Shown here: positions 22,816 through 34,285 of the stretch, piece after piece
How positions within the stretch are numbered: the stretch's first letter is position 1
Layout: every line of letters begins with the position of its first letter
Origin: Tolypeutes matacus
Lineage: Eukaryota > Chordata > Mammalia > Cingulata > Chlamyphoridae
Assembly: GCA_026826555.1 (NCBI GenBank)
Contig: JAKSZT010054324.1
Location: 4,821,037-4,885,036 of the forward strand
DNA length: 64,000 nt
Direction: 5' to 3'
Translations under genes and position numbers: made by a program
The notes under the pieces: generated by a model
Seen by the model: the letters and a program-made list of their open reading frames with translations, nothing else
Databases searched by the model: none
Told to the model about the DNA's origin: nothing

Positions 22816-24925
22816 ACACTCTATGAAGTACATGCTAAGTTTTGGGGATATGAGGAACTATAGCTGGGTGTTCCTTCCACACCTCTGGATTCCATCCTAT
22901 TATAGGTCCTGCAAGGCACATCATGCATACTTGGATGTCAGATCTGACCATTTCCTGTCTCAGGACTCCTGTTTTAGGTCCTACTTGTTTTAGAAAATTC
23001 TCTAGATTCAGCTTTTGGAGTTCTCGAAACTATGCGTCCCTGTAGGATTTTACTTCTATTTTGATTCCTTCTAGTCTGTTTTCTTCATTTTAGTTTCCCC
23101 AAGGTCCCAGAGTCTGGGGGATGTGCAATTGACAGGAGTAGGAGAGGAAATTATATAATGTTATTAAAAACTCAAAACATGAAATTAAATGAATAGATTA
23201 ATGTAAGGAAATCCATTTTAGATCAGAGATGCAGAAATAATTTGGAAAAAAGCTTTGAGAGGAGGTTTGTATTAAAATTAAAAATGGACACCTGTAATAT
23301 TTTAAGGTCTGTTCAGTGTAACAGAAAATTACAGGGACTTATTTCATGATAAATTGAGTTGTTAAATATTACCATTTCTGCTTTCCCCTACTTTGTTCAT
23401 TAGAGTCAGACGGACCTCTGAATTTATTCAAATAAATATAACAATGTTGCTGAAATCCTAAGAGTTTAGTAAAATAAATTACCTTGAAACAAAGATTTCT
23501 AATAGATGAAATGAAAATATTCTGGAAATAGAAAGAAGTGTGGGCATTAGGTGACCTTTTTAAGTCACTTTGGGAGACAAAAATTAAATGGCAAATGAAT
23601 TCTAATTCTTATCTCTCTCAATATATCACAGCAAACTATATGGAAATATATTCCCCTGGTAAGCTAGAGGGAATGGCTTAATGATTTAAAATATCAGGTT
23701 TGCAATGATTAGAAACCATGGAACAGTCGGTTTGAATCTCAAAACACTTAGCTTAATCTTCCTTCCTTCTAAAACATGTCAGTAGAATATCTAATTCAGA
23801 CTGCGTATGTGTGTGTGTGTTTTATAAAGGAAGTGATTCCTTTAAAGATTAAAACCTAAGGATTTTTAGAAAAACTTAAAGTTTCATATTATTTTCTTCT
23901 AGAAGCAATTGGCCTCAGTCTTCTTGTAAGATTTCTGTAACGTACTTGACAAAACAGCAAATTCATTGTTTATTTCTTCTCCTTTCAAAGAAAGCAATGA
24001 GAATTCTCTGCATAATGTTACAGTACCTGTTTTCAATTAACCCTAAGAAAGCTTGAGAATATGCAATTCATCTAAGGGTTTGCTGCTGCCTAAGCCTATT
24101 GCACATGATAAAATCATATTTTCTCAGTATAGGGAAGAAGATGCTGAGGGTGACAGTTCCTCTTAGAAGCATTAAGGTTTTGAAAGACCTTGAAAAAAAT
24201 CAATAACTGTCCAGTTGTATATTAAATGCCTATGGAGCAAATGTAATATTTTGATATTACTGTTGCAAAAATTTTTAAATTATAACTAATTTAGGTGAAA
24301 ATTGTGTCAAATAAGCATGACTGGGTGGTAGGGAAGATATGGACGCATAGCCATGATTTCTCCAATCAGAAATCCATTTTCTTCTTTGACATGTTAAACT
24401 CGGTATTTCACCCAGTAAAAAATCCTGCCATTTTTTTTCTTATCAGAATCTATCAATCTAAGTATGTAGTATCATGAGGAACACATAAAATTCCCTCCTA
24501 TAACTCCAGGCAAACAACTATCAATCAAAACCAGGCAGGAGACATTGATCTGATTTTAGCAAAGCAAACTGCCTGAATTATATATTCCAATTAATCATTA
24601 GAAAAGAAAAGTTAAATAAATAAATAAATAAAGCACTCATTTTGACCATTTGCATTTCTGGAGAAGTCTTACGCCTAAAAGACCTAAACTTCGGTACCAA
24701 TAAATCATTTTGCCCCATTGATTCTAATGATACTCCATCTTAGCATCCATGCCAATAGTTAGCACAGTAAAGGCAGCCCTCACAATGGAATTGAAAGGAA
24801 TCCAAGATGGATTCCTGTTAACTTTTCAAAGAAATGATAACCCCTCTAGCCACCTCACTGACAGTATGATGGCAACTTTGTGTCAGATGAAATATTCAGC
24901 AACCCTAAAGATGTTTTCTCTTAAA
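22816..24925. other. Unique AT-rich sequence, nothing recognised
   Basis: No confident repeat is identified. Small features are a GT run near 23810-23821 and an (AAAT)n tract at 24612-24632. Open frames of 60-92 codons have no family match. Confidence 0.45.
24612..24632. repeat. (AAAT)n microsatellite
   Basis: About five AAAT units, ending in aaagcactc. Confidence 0.85.
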
Positions 24926-24929
24926 TAAA

Positions 24930-25988
24930 ATTAATTTTGTTCTAATAAAAGTAAAACATGCTCATTAAAGTAAATTTAGAAGAATATAGATGTAGAAGGA
25001 AGAAAAAACATGTCTGTAAATTCCTTGCCCTAGAAGCAACCACTGAAAACAGTTTGGTATACTTCCTTCCAGTCATTTGTTGTTTGATTGCTTTATATTA
25101 ATTTTTAAAATTAGGAATAAGGTACAAAAGACTAGATATAATAACATTATAAAACCTATGTATTCACAGCTCAGATGTACTAAAGGCGACTATATTACCT
25201 TCTTACTTCAGATACTTTTTAAATTTCAAAATTTTGAATATTATGGAAACTTCTACCACATGCCATCCCTTTGCTCTCCTCCTCTGAGATGTAGCCACTA
25301 CCCTGAAGTTTGTGGGTATAATTTTACCACAGATACAGGCTACCATGACAATATGACATTCTGTTTTACATGCATTTGCACCTTGTATAACTATATTTCA
25401 CATGTAATTCTACTTCTCTTTATAACTCAACATTATTCTCCAGAATCATCTGTTTAATCAGGATAATACAATTCATTGATCTTGGCTGATCTAAAGTATT
25501 CCACTGTATAAATATTCCACATATCCATTCGTCTATTGATGATTATTTATATTATTTATTTTACTTTATTTTGATACTATAAATAGTGCTTTAATGAATA
25601 TCATTGTGAAGCTATGTGCATACAAGACCTATTTTCAATTGTACTTGATAATGCCAAATTTTTCTCAAATGCAGTTATAAAATATATATTTCTTCCTACT
25701 GTGTAGGATTTCATCCATTGTACCACATGTGGTGTTTTCAGATATTAAATTAAATAATTGGCTATACACAGTGATATGGTACCTAGCTGTTATTTCCATG
25801 TTTCTGATTACTAGTGAGATTAAGTATCTCTTCATAAATATTATGACCATTTTTGTTTTCTTTTATAATCTGTCTTTTCATATTCTTGCAAATTTCTTCC
25901 ACATGGTTCTTTGACTTTTACATTGATTCAAATGTATATATAAATCAATTAATTTTAGAATTTTATGAGCTGCAAATATCATCTCCCA
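24930..25988 (-). mobile_element. Old L1, 3' UTR to ORF2 C-terminal part, antisense (left half)
   Basis: The antisense order of an old L1 is recognisable: 'gaagcaaccactgaaaacagtttggtatacttccttccagtc' (25033-25074), 'tatccattcgtctattgatgattatttatat' (25521-25551), 'tactataaatagtgctttaatgaatatc' (25575-25602), and 'ccatgtttctgattactagtgagattaagtatctcttcataaatatta' (25795-25842). The last is antisense to the ORF2 C-terminal region. All frames are broken. The element continues beyond the SINE inserted at 26003-26197. Confidence 0.72.
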
Positions 25989-26211
25989 CTCTGCTGCTTG
26001 TGCTTTTTTTTTTTTTTTTGTGAGGAGGAACTGGGGATTGACCCTAGGACTTTGTACATGGGAAGCAGGTGCTCACCCACTGAGCTGCATCTGCTCCTCA
26101 ATGAGAGTTGTTTTTTTCATTTGTTTTGTTTTTAGGAGGTACCCGGGACCTTATACATGGGAAGCAGGTGCTCAACCACTTAAGCTAAAACCGTTCCCTC
26201 TGCTGTTTGTG
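25989..26211 (-). mobile_element. DAS-SINE dimer with target duplication
   Basis: A near-perfect 14-bp duplication flanks the insert: ctctgctgcttgtg at 25989-26002 and ctctgctgtttgtg at 26198-26211. The 195-bp insert starts on the plus strand with a T-run (A-tail of a minus-sense SINE). It holds two tRNA-Ala-like units (about 26025-26098 and 26134-26197), each with the 'acatgggaagcaggtgctca' block. On the minus strand each unit shows the 'gagcacctgcttcccatgta' tRNA arm region, typical of armadillo DAS-SINEs. The two units are joined by a T-rich linker (26105-26133). It was transcribed by pol III and mobilised by L1. It sits inside the old L1, so it is younger. Confidence 0.9.
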
Positions 26212-26900
26212 ATTTAGACTTCACATACATATGGTGCCTTTTGTGCACAGTAAGAATAGTGTAATCAAATTTATGAAAAAGTTAACTTATGTTTTATACT
26301 TTTTATGTTTTCTTTCAGAAACCCTTCCCCATACTGTTGTCATAAAGATATTCTCCTAATGTCTTCTGAGGGTTCAAAAGTTGTGCCTTTTCTTTTCACA
26401 TTAACAGATTACTGTACCTTGAATTTACTGTTGTATTTGGTGTGAGGTAGAGATCTATGTTTTTAATATATATACTATTAGTACAGCACTGTTTATTGAT
26501 TAGACCATTATTGTATGTATGTATATAAAGCAATTCTCTATAAATACAGACTTAATTATTTCTTACGTAGCATTTTCTTTGTTTTAAATATGCTATTTTT
26601 TTCATTTGTGAATTCTCCTTTAACATATTAAACATTTGAAAAAAAATTCATTTCTAAGTTTTTCTTTGTTTCCTCTACAATTTTTTTTGTTATTAATTTC
26701 TAATTTTTCATATTGTGATTAAAGAGCTTATTCTTTAATAGTTAAGACTTCCTTTATTGCATATTTAATGGTCAACGTTTGGGAATGTCTCATGTGTGCT
26801 TGAAAAGAATGTAAGTTCTTTTAATGAGGTGCAAGTTTCTGTATATGTAAATTAGGTTAACTTTAACATTTTATAAAAACATGACCCTATCAACTTAATC
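26212..26900 (-). mobile_element. Old L1 ORF2 part, antisense (right half)
   Basis: This continues the L1 split by the SINE. 'ttggtgtgaggtagagatctatg' (26437-26459) and 'agtacagcactgtttattgattagacc' (26480-26506) are antisense to the ORF2 segment containing the common 'caaatggtgctgg ... ctacctcacacc' sequence. Beyond 26600 similarity becomes weak and the right limit is uncertain. Confidence 0.62.
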
Positions 26901-26904
26901 CATA

Positions 26905-27835
26905 CTTTTATTGAGAACAGTCTTCTCGAGCAACTAATGAAGAAGCAGACAACAAAATTAGTAAGTATTAGAATTTGTGAATTTCAAGATAACAAATCTG
27001 ATCTTATGGCTGCATCTAAAACCCTGTACCAGACCTTCAGAAGAGATTCATTCTTATCAAGGACACAGGAACATTGATAAAATGAATTCATATACAAGGA
27101 CAAAAGGAAGATTTATATATATCAAAGAACAGACACATAAAATGTTAAGTAAAACAGAAATATATTGTAAGAAGGAGAATAACATGGACAAACCCTATGC
27201 CTTGGAAATGAGAAAGGCGTACTATTGCTTACTCCTGTTAGTTTTAGCATAATAAGGGGAGAACTGGGAGGACACATGTACTTATGGTCATTCATGTAAT
27301 GTAAATCTCACCAGATAACCCTTAAAACAGGAATAGAGCAGGCGGCTGAGGCGTGAAGGTAGATGACTTCAATGACCATGAATCTCCCTAAATACTTTCA
27401 AACCCGTTGAAATGAGAGAAAGTTTCCCATAGCAGAGGCAAGGAAGATCAGCAAAGCAGACTTAAGTCTGAAAAGCTCCTCTGCAGGCTGAACTGACAGT
27501 AATTCAGTCTTCTGGGGCTGAGAGGGTACAGAGAGGCCAAATTTACACAACCATTTCTTGTGTTGCCCTTATGGTTTGCTTCATGGTTTAGCATTTCCAT
27601 CCTTACAGTTCTCTCTAGGGGCCTAATCTGTGAATCACAGGTAAAATCCACTGTTTATGTACTTACCAAAGCATGCCAAGGAAAATATTTTTCACCCTTA
27701 TCAATAAAAATGGTCCTTTTACAAATACATTCTCCTACTTTAATGCACAACAATCTTATTAATATCTATAGTTTTATAAGTGAAAATGAGAGCTATAGGG
27801 GAAGAGTCTGAGGCCCTCAGAAGGGATTTCCCCTA
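26905..27835. other. Unique sequence, nothing recognised
   Basis: Open frames of 67-91 codons (26977-27252, 27448-27651, 27560-27811) have no recognisable domain. No repeat is identified. Confidence 0.4.
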
Positions 27836-27839
27836 ATGT

Positions 27840-29250
27840 TATTAGTCCTAAAGTGATGTTTCAATCTCTCTGTGCATATTTCTGTTGACTTTTGATCATA
27901 TTTTGTGTTTATTCATCTTGATTCAGGATTATGAGATCCTCCTGTTGAATTGTCCCTTCTCTCATTATGAAACATTTCTCTTTTCCCCTAATAAAGTCTT
28001 TTGCCTTAACTCCTTACTTATCATTTTCTATTCATTTACTTTCAGTCTTTCTTTCTCATTATGCCCGAGGTGGTAATCTTGATTTTGATAGTCAAGGCAT
28101 GTTTAGATTTATCCATACAGTATCAATTTCTGTACACATATCCTTTCTTCCCATACTTTCCATCTGGGTTTACTTTCCTCTTTCTATAGTATATTCTTTA
28201 GTGGTTGTCAAAGATTAGTAAATTTTCCCAGTCAGTGTGTTTTTTGGAAATGTTTTTAGTTTGCCTTCATTCTTGAATGAGACTTTAGCTAGGTATAGAC
28301 TTGAAGGTTTATGTTTCTTCCCCCTTGGTTCTTTGAAGACATGAATCCATTTTCTTATGGCTCCTGTGTTTGATTTGAGACATCTTTTGTCTCCAATTGT
28401 CCTTCTACTGTACGCAATTTGTCTTTTCTCCTTGATGGTGTTTGTTTGTCATTGCATCCTGGGGTTCTGCATGCCAACTATGAAATATATGTCCAGGAAA
28501 GCATTTGTTGGTCAGTTATTCTTGAGAATTCAATTCAAATTTCACATGTTTCTTAATTTCATTGGAATCCTCTTTCATTATTTCTTACTATTTTCTTATC
28601 CCAATTTTCCTGTTCTTCCTGGAGCAGCCATTTAGATTATTTTAAACGTGCTCATTTAACACTCCATGTCCATTAACTTTCATTATATATATCTCCATCT
28701 TATCTTTCTGGGCTTCCTTCTGAATGATTTTCTTATATCATCCCAACAGCCTACTAATTTTTAAATAATATTTATTATTAATGGTCATTATCTCTAATAT
28801 TTATTCCATATATTTTTCTAAAATATTTATTTGTACTTTTCCAAATCTACCCATTATTTTTTCAGAGCATCTTTTTATTTGATTATGAATTTAGACCTTC
28901 CTTCATCCCTTTAATAATTTTAAACATACTACTTTTATTGTCTCAGATTATTACTTTATTTCTGGTACTTTGAAATACCACTTCTCTTTCTTGTATTTGC
29001 TGGGTCTCCTTTATTCTCTGTTTGTTTTGTTTTGGGTTTTTTTGTTTGTAACTTTTAACTGTGGACTCAATTTCAACTGGGGTTGTTTTCTCTCTACAAG
29101 TCCTATGTGCCATTAGTGATGGATGACTACCTACAGGACTTTTTGTTCCCTTCTGCTGGGGCTCCAGGTGTTTCTACCATGCTAGGCAGGGTTTCCATAT
29201 TTTCCAGGTAATGTATATTAGGATTTCTCATCCAAGCATGGCAAAGGTGT
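27840..29250 (-). mobile_element. Old L1-lineage (L1M/HAL1-like) region, antisense
   Basis: 'gccttcattcttgaatgagactttagctaggtatagacttgaagg' (28263-28307), 'tgaatccattttcttatggctcctgtg' (28341-28367), 'tttgtcttttctccttgatggtgtttg' (28420-28446), and 'cctctttcattatttcttactattttc' (28568-28594) follow the antisense order of an old L1/HAL1 upstream segment. Every reading frame is broken. The right part (29050-29250) is only tentatively included. Confidence 0.55.
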
Positions 29251-29600
29251 AGAGAAACTATCCTTCAGTTCTCTCTATCCATTCCAGAGCCCAGAATAGT
29301 TAGCAAAATTGTTTCCTGTTTCTATGGAACTATATGCAGAGTTTCAAAAACTCATATTCATATTGAGGATTTTTAGAGTCCTAGCTTTACGGAGATCCTT
29401 GGGTTCATCTCCATGGTTTGTACAGCCCTGCAGCCATTGTACCCATGCCTACTATACCTCTATAGGCATTAAAGTATTAGACCCTATTCCCACAGCCAAA
29501 CTCTGGGTACACTGCCCTTCTGGGTCCATGAGCATCACCTAGAGCTGATTTCTCTGGCTTTGAGTTCCCTCTTTATTTTAGCACCTGTTTGTTTGTTTTT
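29251..29600. other. Unassigned
   Basis: No confident assignment. It could be 5' sequence of the neighbouring L1-lineage element. The 77-codon frame at 29309-29542 is unassigned. Confidence 0.35.
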
Positions 29601-29604
29601 TTTC

Positions 29605-30085
29605 CTTTCTCTCTCTCGTTAAAGTTTAGTTTTGATATAAACTTTTGTTTTTTATGCATTTTTATTCAGCCTTCCTAAGTATTTATAGGAAAGGAGGTGG
29701 TCTATATTAGAACATTTCTCCATTTTGTTGGAAATGTCCTGCTGCTTTTTTCTGTATAGTTTTTTCCATAGTTGAAATCATGTTTTGTATGCAACTTGAT
29801 TTTCTACTCCTTAGTTTTCCACTTGCTATTATAACAAAAAGCCTTTTCTATGTTATTACAAACTTTGTGAATACAACTCAATTGGTTACCCAATATTTCT
29901 TTGCATGCATGTCCCATAAATTATTTAAACATTTTGCTAAATTTTCACATTTAAGTTGTTTTAAAATTATGTACTACCATAAATAATGCTACAGTGAACA
30001 TTTTATTCTTGGTTTGTCAAATTATTTCCTCAGGATTGAGTCCAAGACTGAAAATTCTAAGCATTTTATAACCTTTTAAAATGTA
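29605..30085 (-). mobile_element. Old L1-type 3' fragment, antisense
   Basis: 'taccataaataatgctacagtgaacattttattcttgg' (29976-30013) and 'tatttcctcaggattgagtccaag' (30025-30048) are typical antisense old-L1 3' sequence. The left part 'ttttctatgttattacaaactttgtg' (29845-29870) fits the same block. Boundaries are approximate. Confidence 0.5.
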
Positions 30086-31358
30086 TTATTGATAGGATGA
30101 TTCAGGAATTTGTTTATATAAATATGTTTACATTGAGTCTTTTAAAATCACTAAAATTTCAAGTACCTAAAGAGAGTGGTCTAGTTACATATCCACAGAT
30201 GATGGCCAGAATATGTAATTAGCTCTAAACTATCCTTTCCCAACAGGTGGCTATGTATGCCTTGAATGCTTCCAGTAACAGTCATTAGGCAATCTTTTTT
30301 GGCAGCTTATTCCTTTACTTAATTTTCTAATATTACTCTTATAAAGATTTTCATAATATTTAATTAAAATTATCCCAAGCTTTCTATGTTAAAAAAAAAA
30401 AAAAAGATCATGTTTTCAAATTTCTTCACATAAAGTAATGAAGGCTTCAAGAACTGAAACAGAAAATGTATCAGAGAACCTCAAAGAGAAATAAATTATC
30501 TAGCTGCCCAGCTACAGGCCAAAGCTAGCCAAAGATCAATAGTAGTTACAAAACATTAAGTCTTCTGCCTTCAGAGAAGCATCTAAAATCTCTACCCGCA
30601 ATTAAATAGCCCAAAGCAAAAATGAGAACCAATTGATCAAAGTTAGAGGGAAGCAGATGCTGGCTTAGTGTAAGAAGAACTTTCTAAAAGGTGGAGTTAT
30701 TCAAGTATGTAATGAGGAGGAGAATTCCCTTGTATTTAAGTCCTTCTGCAGAAGTTAGATTGTACCTTACCTTAGAGGAGAGTTTCACATCAGTGACCTT
30801 CAAACATTTCTTAGAATCATTTCTTCAGACAATATCTTATGTGAAAACTCAGAATACAGAGCTGCTCTGGCTGTTCTCATCCACATATCTATCTTCTTTT
30901 ACTCCACGTTGACCCAAAAGCAACACGGACCACAATTTGAAAATTCTTTGATTCAGAGAATTAGACCAGATGATCTCTGAAGTTTCTCTGTAAAGTGAGA
31001 TTCTGCAAATTGATTCTCTTTCTTGCTGGCGTGTGTGTGTTGGTGTGCATGTTGGAGTGGAGTGAAGGGACTGTTTGGTGGATCACCCACGATATTTTGG
31101 AAGTCAAATCATATACTATCTGTGATTGGCTCAAAATGCCAATGAGACCAAAGTCATGTGCTTTATTTCTACATCAACCAACCAGCTCATCATATTCCAT
31201 GTTCATATTCTTTAAGACTCAGCCCTGATAAGAGGCATTTAAAATTGTATTATTTACTATTTACCTTTAACAGGAAATCCATGCACAGAGTGCAAAATCA
31301 AAATATACAGAAAAATGTAAAATTAAAATATATACTGTATCCAACCCTGTTCTGAGCT
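30086..31358. other. Unique sequence, nothing recognised
   Basis: An A-run of about 15 is at 30391-30405 and a short GT run is near 31030. Open frames at 30691-30912, 30995-31228 and 31158-31355 are unassigned. Confidence 0.4.
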
Positions 31359-31359
31359 A

Positions 31360-31828
31360 CCTAGTTCTCTTTTATTCTTTTTTTTTTTTTTTAAGATTTA
31401 TTTATTTACTTTATCCATTTTAACCCCCCCCCCTTCCCCATTTGCTGTTTTGTGTCCATTCGCTGGGCAATTCTCTGTTTGTTTCCTGCCATCTCTTCTC
31501 ATCCTTCTCCTCCAGTCTTCACCAGGATTCGATCCTGGAGACCTCCGATGTAGGAGAGATGTTCTGCCACCTGTGCCACCTCGGTTCCTGGCTTCAGGAG
31601 CTTTCGGAGCATCTCATCTTGTCTCTCCCCTGTTACGTCACCATCCTGCTGCATGGCTTCCGAGGCCTGGCGGCTCACCGGCACACAGAGCCTGGCAGCC
31701 CATGCGCCTTCTATATATATATTTTTTATTTTACCGGGAGGTCCTGGGGATCGAACCCAGGTCCCTCCATATGGCAGACGGACGCCCAACCATTTGAGCC
31801 ACATCCGTCCCCCCCTAGTTCTCTTTTA
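31360..31828 (-). mobile_element. Full-length DAS-type SINE, dimeric, with 15-bp target duplication
   Basis: A perfect 15-bp direct repeat, cctagttctctttta, occurs at 31360-31374 and 31814-31828. The 439-bp insert is minus-sense: its A-tail appears as the T-run from 31380. The 5' end on the minus strand (about 31813 back to 31735) is a tRNA-Ala-like head with box A near tgtggctcaaatgg and box B at gggttcgatcc (plus-strand ggatcgaaccc, 31749-31759). A second tRNA-like module occurs about 200 bp downstream on the minus strand, with box A-like gaggtggcacaggtgg (plus 31570-31585) and box B-like ggattcgatcc (plus 31528-31538). The tail portion has the aagatttatttattta and poly(C) segment at 31395-31436. 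Overlapping open frames of 101-143 codons are only SINE sequence. Confidence 0.93.
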
Positions 31829-32150
31829 AAGTCAACCACTCTTACCATTTTTTGTTTGGGTATACTTGATTAGTTATTCTCTGCCTATGTATATGCATTT
31901 TCTTATTTCCACACAATTAGTGTCATGCTACACAGAATATTGTGTACTGGATTTTTTAAATTAAAAATATATTTTAATTTTATTTCATACTGGTATATAC
32001 AGAACTCTAGCTCTGGCTCTAACTCCATCTTTATCTTCCTCTCCCTTTCCATAGCTCTCTCTACTCCTATCTCTTTCTAGATACATATATGCACAAACAC
32101 TCCAAGTCCTAGGATTTAACCTATTATTTCTTCAGAATATTAGTTCCTGG
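31829..32150. other. Unassigned AT-rich stretch
   Basis: No repeat is recognised. The right part is pyrimidine-rich and grades into the L2 copy. Confidence 0.4.
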
Positions 32151-32993
32151 CTCTCTAATCTTTAATACTACTCATTGTAACTGAACAACAAAGTTGTATA
32201 CAACCTCCTCCTTACATTCTTTACTCTGTTATCTAGTTGACAATGAACTCAAGATGATCAAATCTAAAAGCCTGAACTTTCTCTTACCACCTATAATCTT
32301 CTTATATTAGTGGATGGCGATTCCATCTTCCACAATCTCAGGTAAAACGTTCAGTCATTCTCCCTTCATGTTTTTCTCTCACACCACAAATTCAGTCCTT
32401 CAGAAAATTTAATTGGTTGTAGCTTCAAAATAAGGCATTGCTCACATGTTGGTCCAGCTGCCTTCTAAAAGATTTATCTGCTCTGTCCGTTGCCTCCTCA
32501 CAATCTATCTTCATCATAAGAGAGAAAGTGATGTATTTAAAATGTAAGTCAGATAATGTTGCTTCTCTCTTGAAAACTCTCCAGTGGCTCCTTATTTCAT
32601 TAAGAGTTGAAGCCAAAAGTCCTAATGAGCTAAAAGCATTTATGTAGGCCAACCCCCATTACCATTCTTTCCTCTCCTTCTATTTTCCTCCTCCCTCACA
32701 CAGTATGAGTCACACCAAATTCCTTGCTGATTCTCAAACTCATGTTCCCAAAAATAAGGCCTTTGCTTTAGCTGTACCGTCTGCTTGGAATGTCCTTCCT
32801 CCTGTTATTTGTTTGGCTAATCTTCTCTCTTTCTTCAAGTCTAAAAGCCTATCATCTCAATGAGTCTCATCTTACCCATTTATATTATATTGCAACCCAC
32901 TCAGCAACTTCCACCCCTCTCTTTTACTACCTGTGCATATAACTCTGCTCTACTCTTATTTTTCAAATAATTTCTTCCTTCTAATACATTTTT
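32150..32993 (+). mobile_element. L2 polymerase C-terminal and 3' region (left part)
   Basis: Ordered sense L2 blocks are visible: 'gatggcgattccatcttccacaatctcaggtaaaac' (32313-32348), 'cttctctctcacaccac...'-like sequence at 32375, 'atgtaagtcagataatgttgcttctctcttgaaaactctccagtggctcc' (32541-32590), and 'gcctttgctttagctgtaccgtctgcttggaatgtccttcc' (32759-32799). It is interrupted at 32994 by a DAS-SINE insert and resumes at 33587. Frames are broken by stops. Confidence 0.85.
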
Positions 32994-33601
32994 GAAAATA
33001 TATACCCTCACCCACCCCGGAGATGGCTCTCTCATCTGTTTACTTGTTTTTGCTTATTTTTTTTGCTCATCGTTTGCATTCGTTGTCTGCTTGTTGTTTT
33101 TGCTCGTTTTTCTTGCTTGCTGTCTGCTCATTGTCTGTTTGTTTTTTCTTTAGGAGGCACAGGATACCAAACCCAGTACTTCCTGTGTGGGAGGCAGGCA
33201 CTCAACTGCTTGAGCCACATCTGCTCCCTGCTCAATTTTTTTTTTTTAAGATTTATTCATTTATTTATTTATTTACACCCCCCACCCCCATTGTTTGTTA
33301 TATGCTCTCTGAGTCTACTTGTCTTCTCTTCTTTGGGAGGCACCGGAAACTGAACTCGGGACCTCCCAAGTGGTAGATGGATGCCCAACTGCTTGAGCCA
33401 AATCCGCTCTCTGCTCTTTTGTTTTTGCTCGTTGTCTGCTCATTTTTTTTCTTGTTGTCTGCTCATTGTTTTTTTCTTGTTGTCTGCTCATCGTTTGTTT
33501 GTCTTCTTTAGGAGGCACCAGGAACCTAACCTAGGAGCTCCCATGTGGGAGGTGGGCACTTAACTGTTTGAGCCACATCTGCTCCCCTAATATACATTTT
33601 T
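32981..33601 (-). mobile_element. DAS-SINE insert with three tRNA-like units, inside L2
   Basis: The insert (about 32994-33586) contains three tRNA-Ala-like modules on the minus strand: 33145-33230, 33340-33415 and 33510-33586. Each has the 'gcttgagccacatctgctcc'-type block or a close variant (plus strand), which is the A-box end of a DAS-SINE head. Between modules lie imperfect tandem copies of 'ttgttgtctgctcat' (33060-33150 and 33415-33505) and one aagatttattcatttattt plus poly(C) segment at 33248-33292, as in the SINE at 31375-31813. The flanks ctaatacattttt (32981-32993) and ctaatatacattttt (33587-33601) look like an imperfect target duplication. It may be one complex insertion or successive nested insertions. 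Confidence 0.85.
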
Positions 33602-33715
33602 ATGATGTTTATTTTTCACTGTCTGCTTTGCTCTGTAGTGCATCCAAAGAACCCAGAATGTTGCCTGTCAGTGTATTAGGTGCTCAGTGATAATTATTGA
33701 TGCATGAGTGAATGG
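33587..33715 (+). mobile_element. L2 3' terminus (right part of the split copy)
   Basis: 'gtttatttttcactgtctgctttgctctgtagtgcatcc' (33608-33646) and 'gtgtattaggtgctcagtgataattattgatgcatgagtgaatg' (33672-33715) are the L2 3' end. They continue directly from the L2 sequence that stops at 32993. Confidence 0.85.
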
Positions 33716-33759
33716 ATGAGTTCTGTTTTCTTTTAGTGACTGCAGCACTTAAATGCTGA

Positions 33760-33980
33760 GATAAGATTGTGCAGAGCCCTCTTTCTCTCAGTTATGATAT
33801 CCTGAAATGTTCAAAAGAGATATTGTTTAATCAGACACAGAGACAATTCCCTAGGTAATCCAGGATGAACTAGTAGCATGAACAAGAAATGAATCATTGT
33901 TTTTGGAAGCCATTGAGATTTGAAGGTTATTTGTTATTATAGCATAATCTAGCATATCCTGACTGTACTGTGTCTGTAAA
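33760..33980 (+). mobile_element. MaLR (MLT1-type) LTR 3' part
   Basis: 'ggaagccattgagatttgaaggttatttgttattatagcataatctagcatatcctgac' (33906-33964) is the conserved 3' end of many MLT-class LTRs. Upstream 'gttatgatatcctgaaatg' is a weaker match. Confidence 0.6.
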
Positions 33981-33984
33981 ACCA

Positions 33985-34280
33985 CCTAGGACCAAAAGGA
34001 AATTATGGAAAGTGAAATATAAAATCTATAACTTTTCTTTTCAAAATTTCAGTGAATTTATTTAAATAAAAGTTTCCAATGAGAGGTAAGAAAAAAGGTA
34101 AGAAGACTCACTTCAATCAACTGAAAACACAATATACTACCTTCTACAATTTTAATGTGGTTTCTGATTAATAATAAATAATGGACAAAGTAAATATTAT
34201 TTTCTTTGCATGGATTGTATTAAAAACATGTACCAAGAATAGTTATTTTCTTGATTTAACTTCTGGATTTCACTCTTTTT
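33985..34280. other. Unassigned AT-rich stretch
   Basis: No repeat or gene is recognised. Confidence 0.45.
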
Positions 34281-34285
34281 TTTTT

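Noticed and set aside
25077..25457. 126-codon plus-strand frame.
   Set aside because: It lies antisense within the old L1 fragment.
26025..26197. Possible tRNA gene pair.
   Set aside because: Two SINE modules inside a 14-bp duplication, not independent tRNA genes.
31735..31813. Possible functional tRNA-Ala gene.
   Set aside because: It has A and B boxes but is the head of a SINE with tail and target duplication; the cloverleaf is degraded.
31442..31873. Open frames of 101-143 codons on both strands.
   Set aside because: They lie in the DAS-type SINE insert, whose duplications, A-tail and tRNA boxes explain the sequence.
33023..33376. Phe/Leu-rich 117-codon frame that could suggest membrane segments.
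   Set aside because: It is made of the T-rich linkers and tRNA-like units of the SINE insert.
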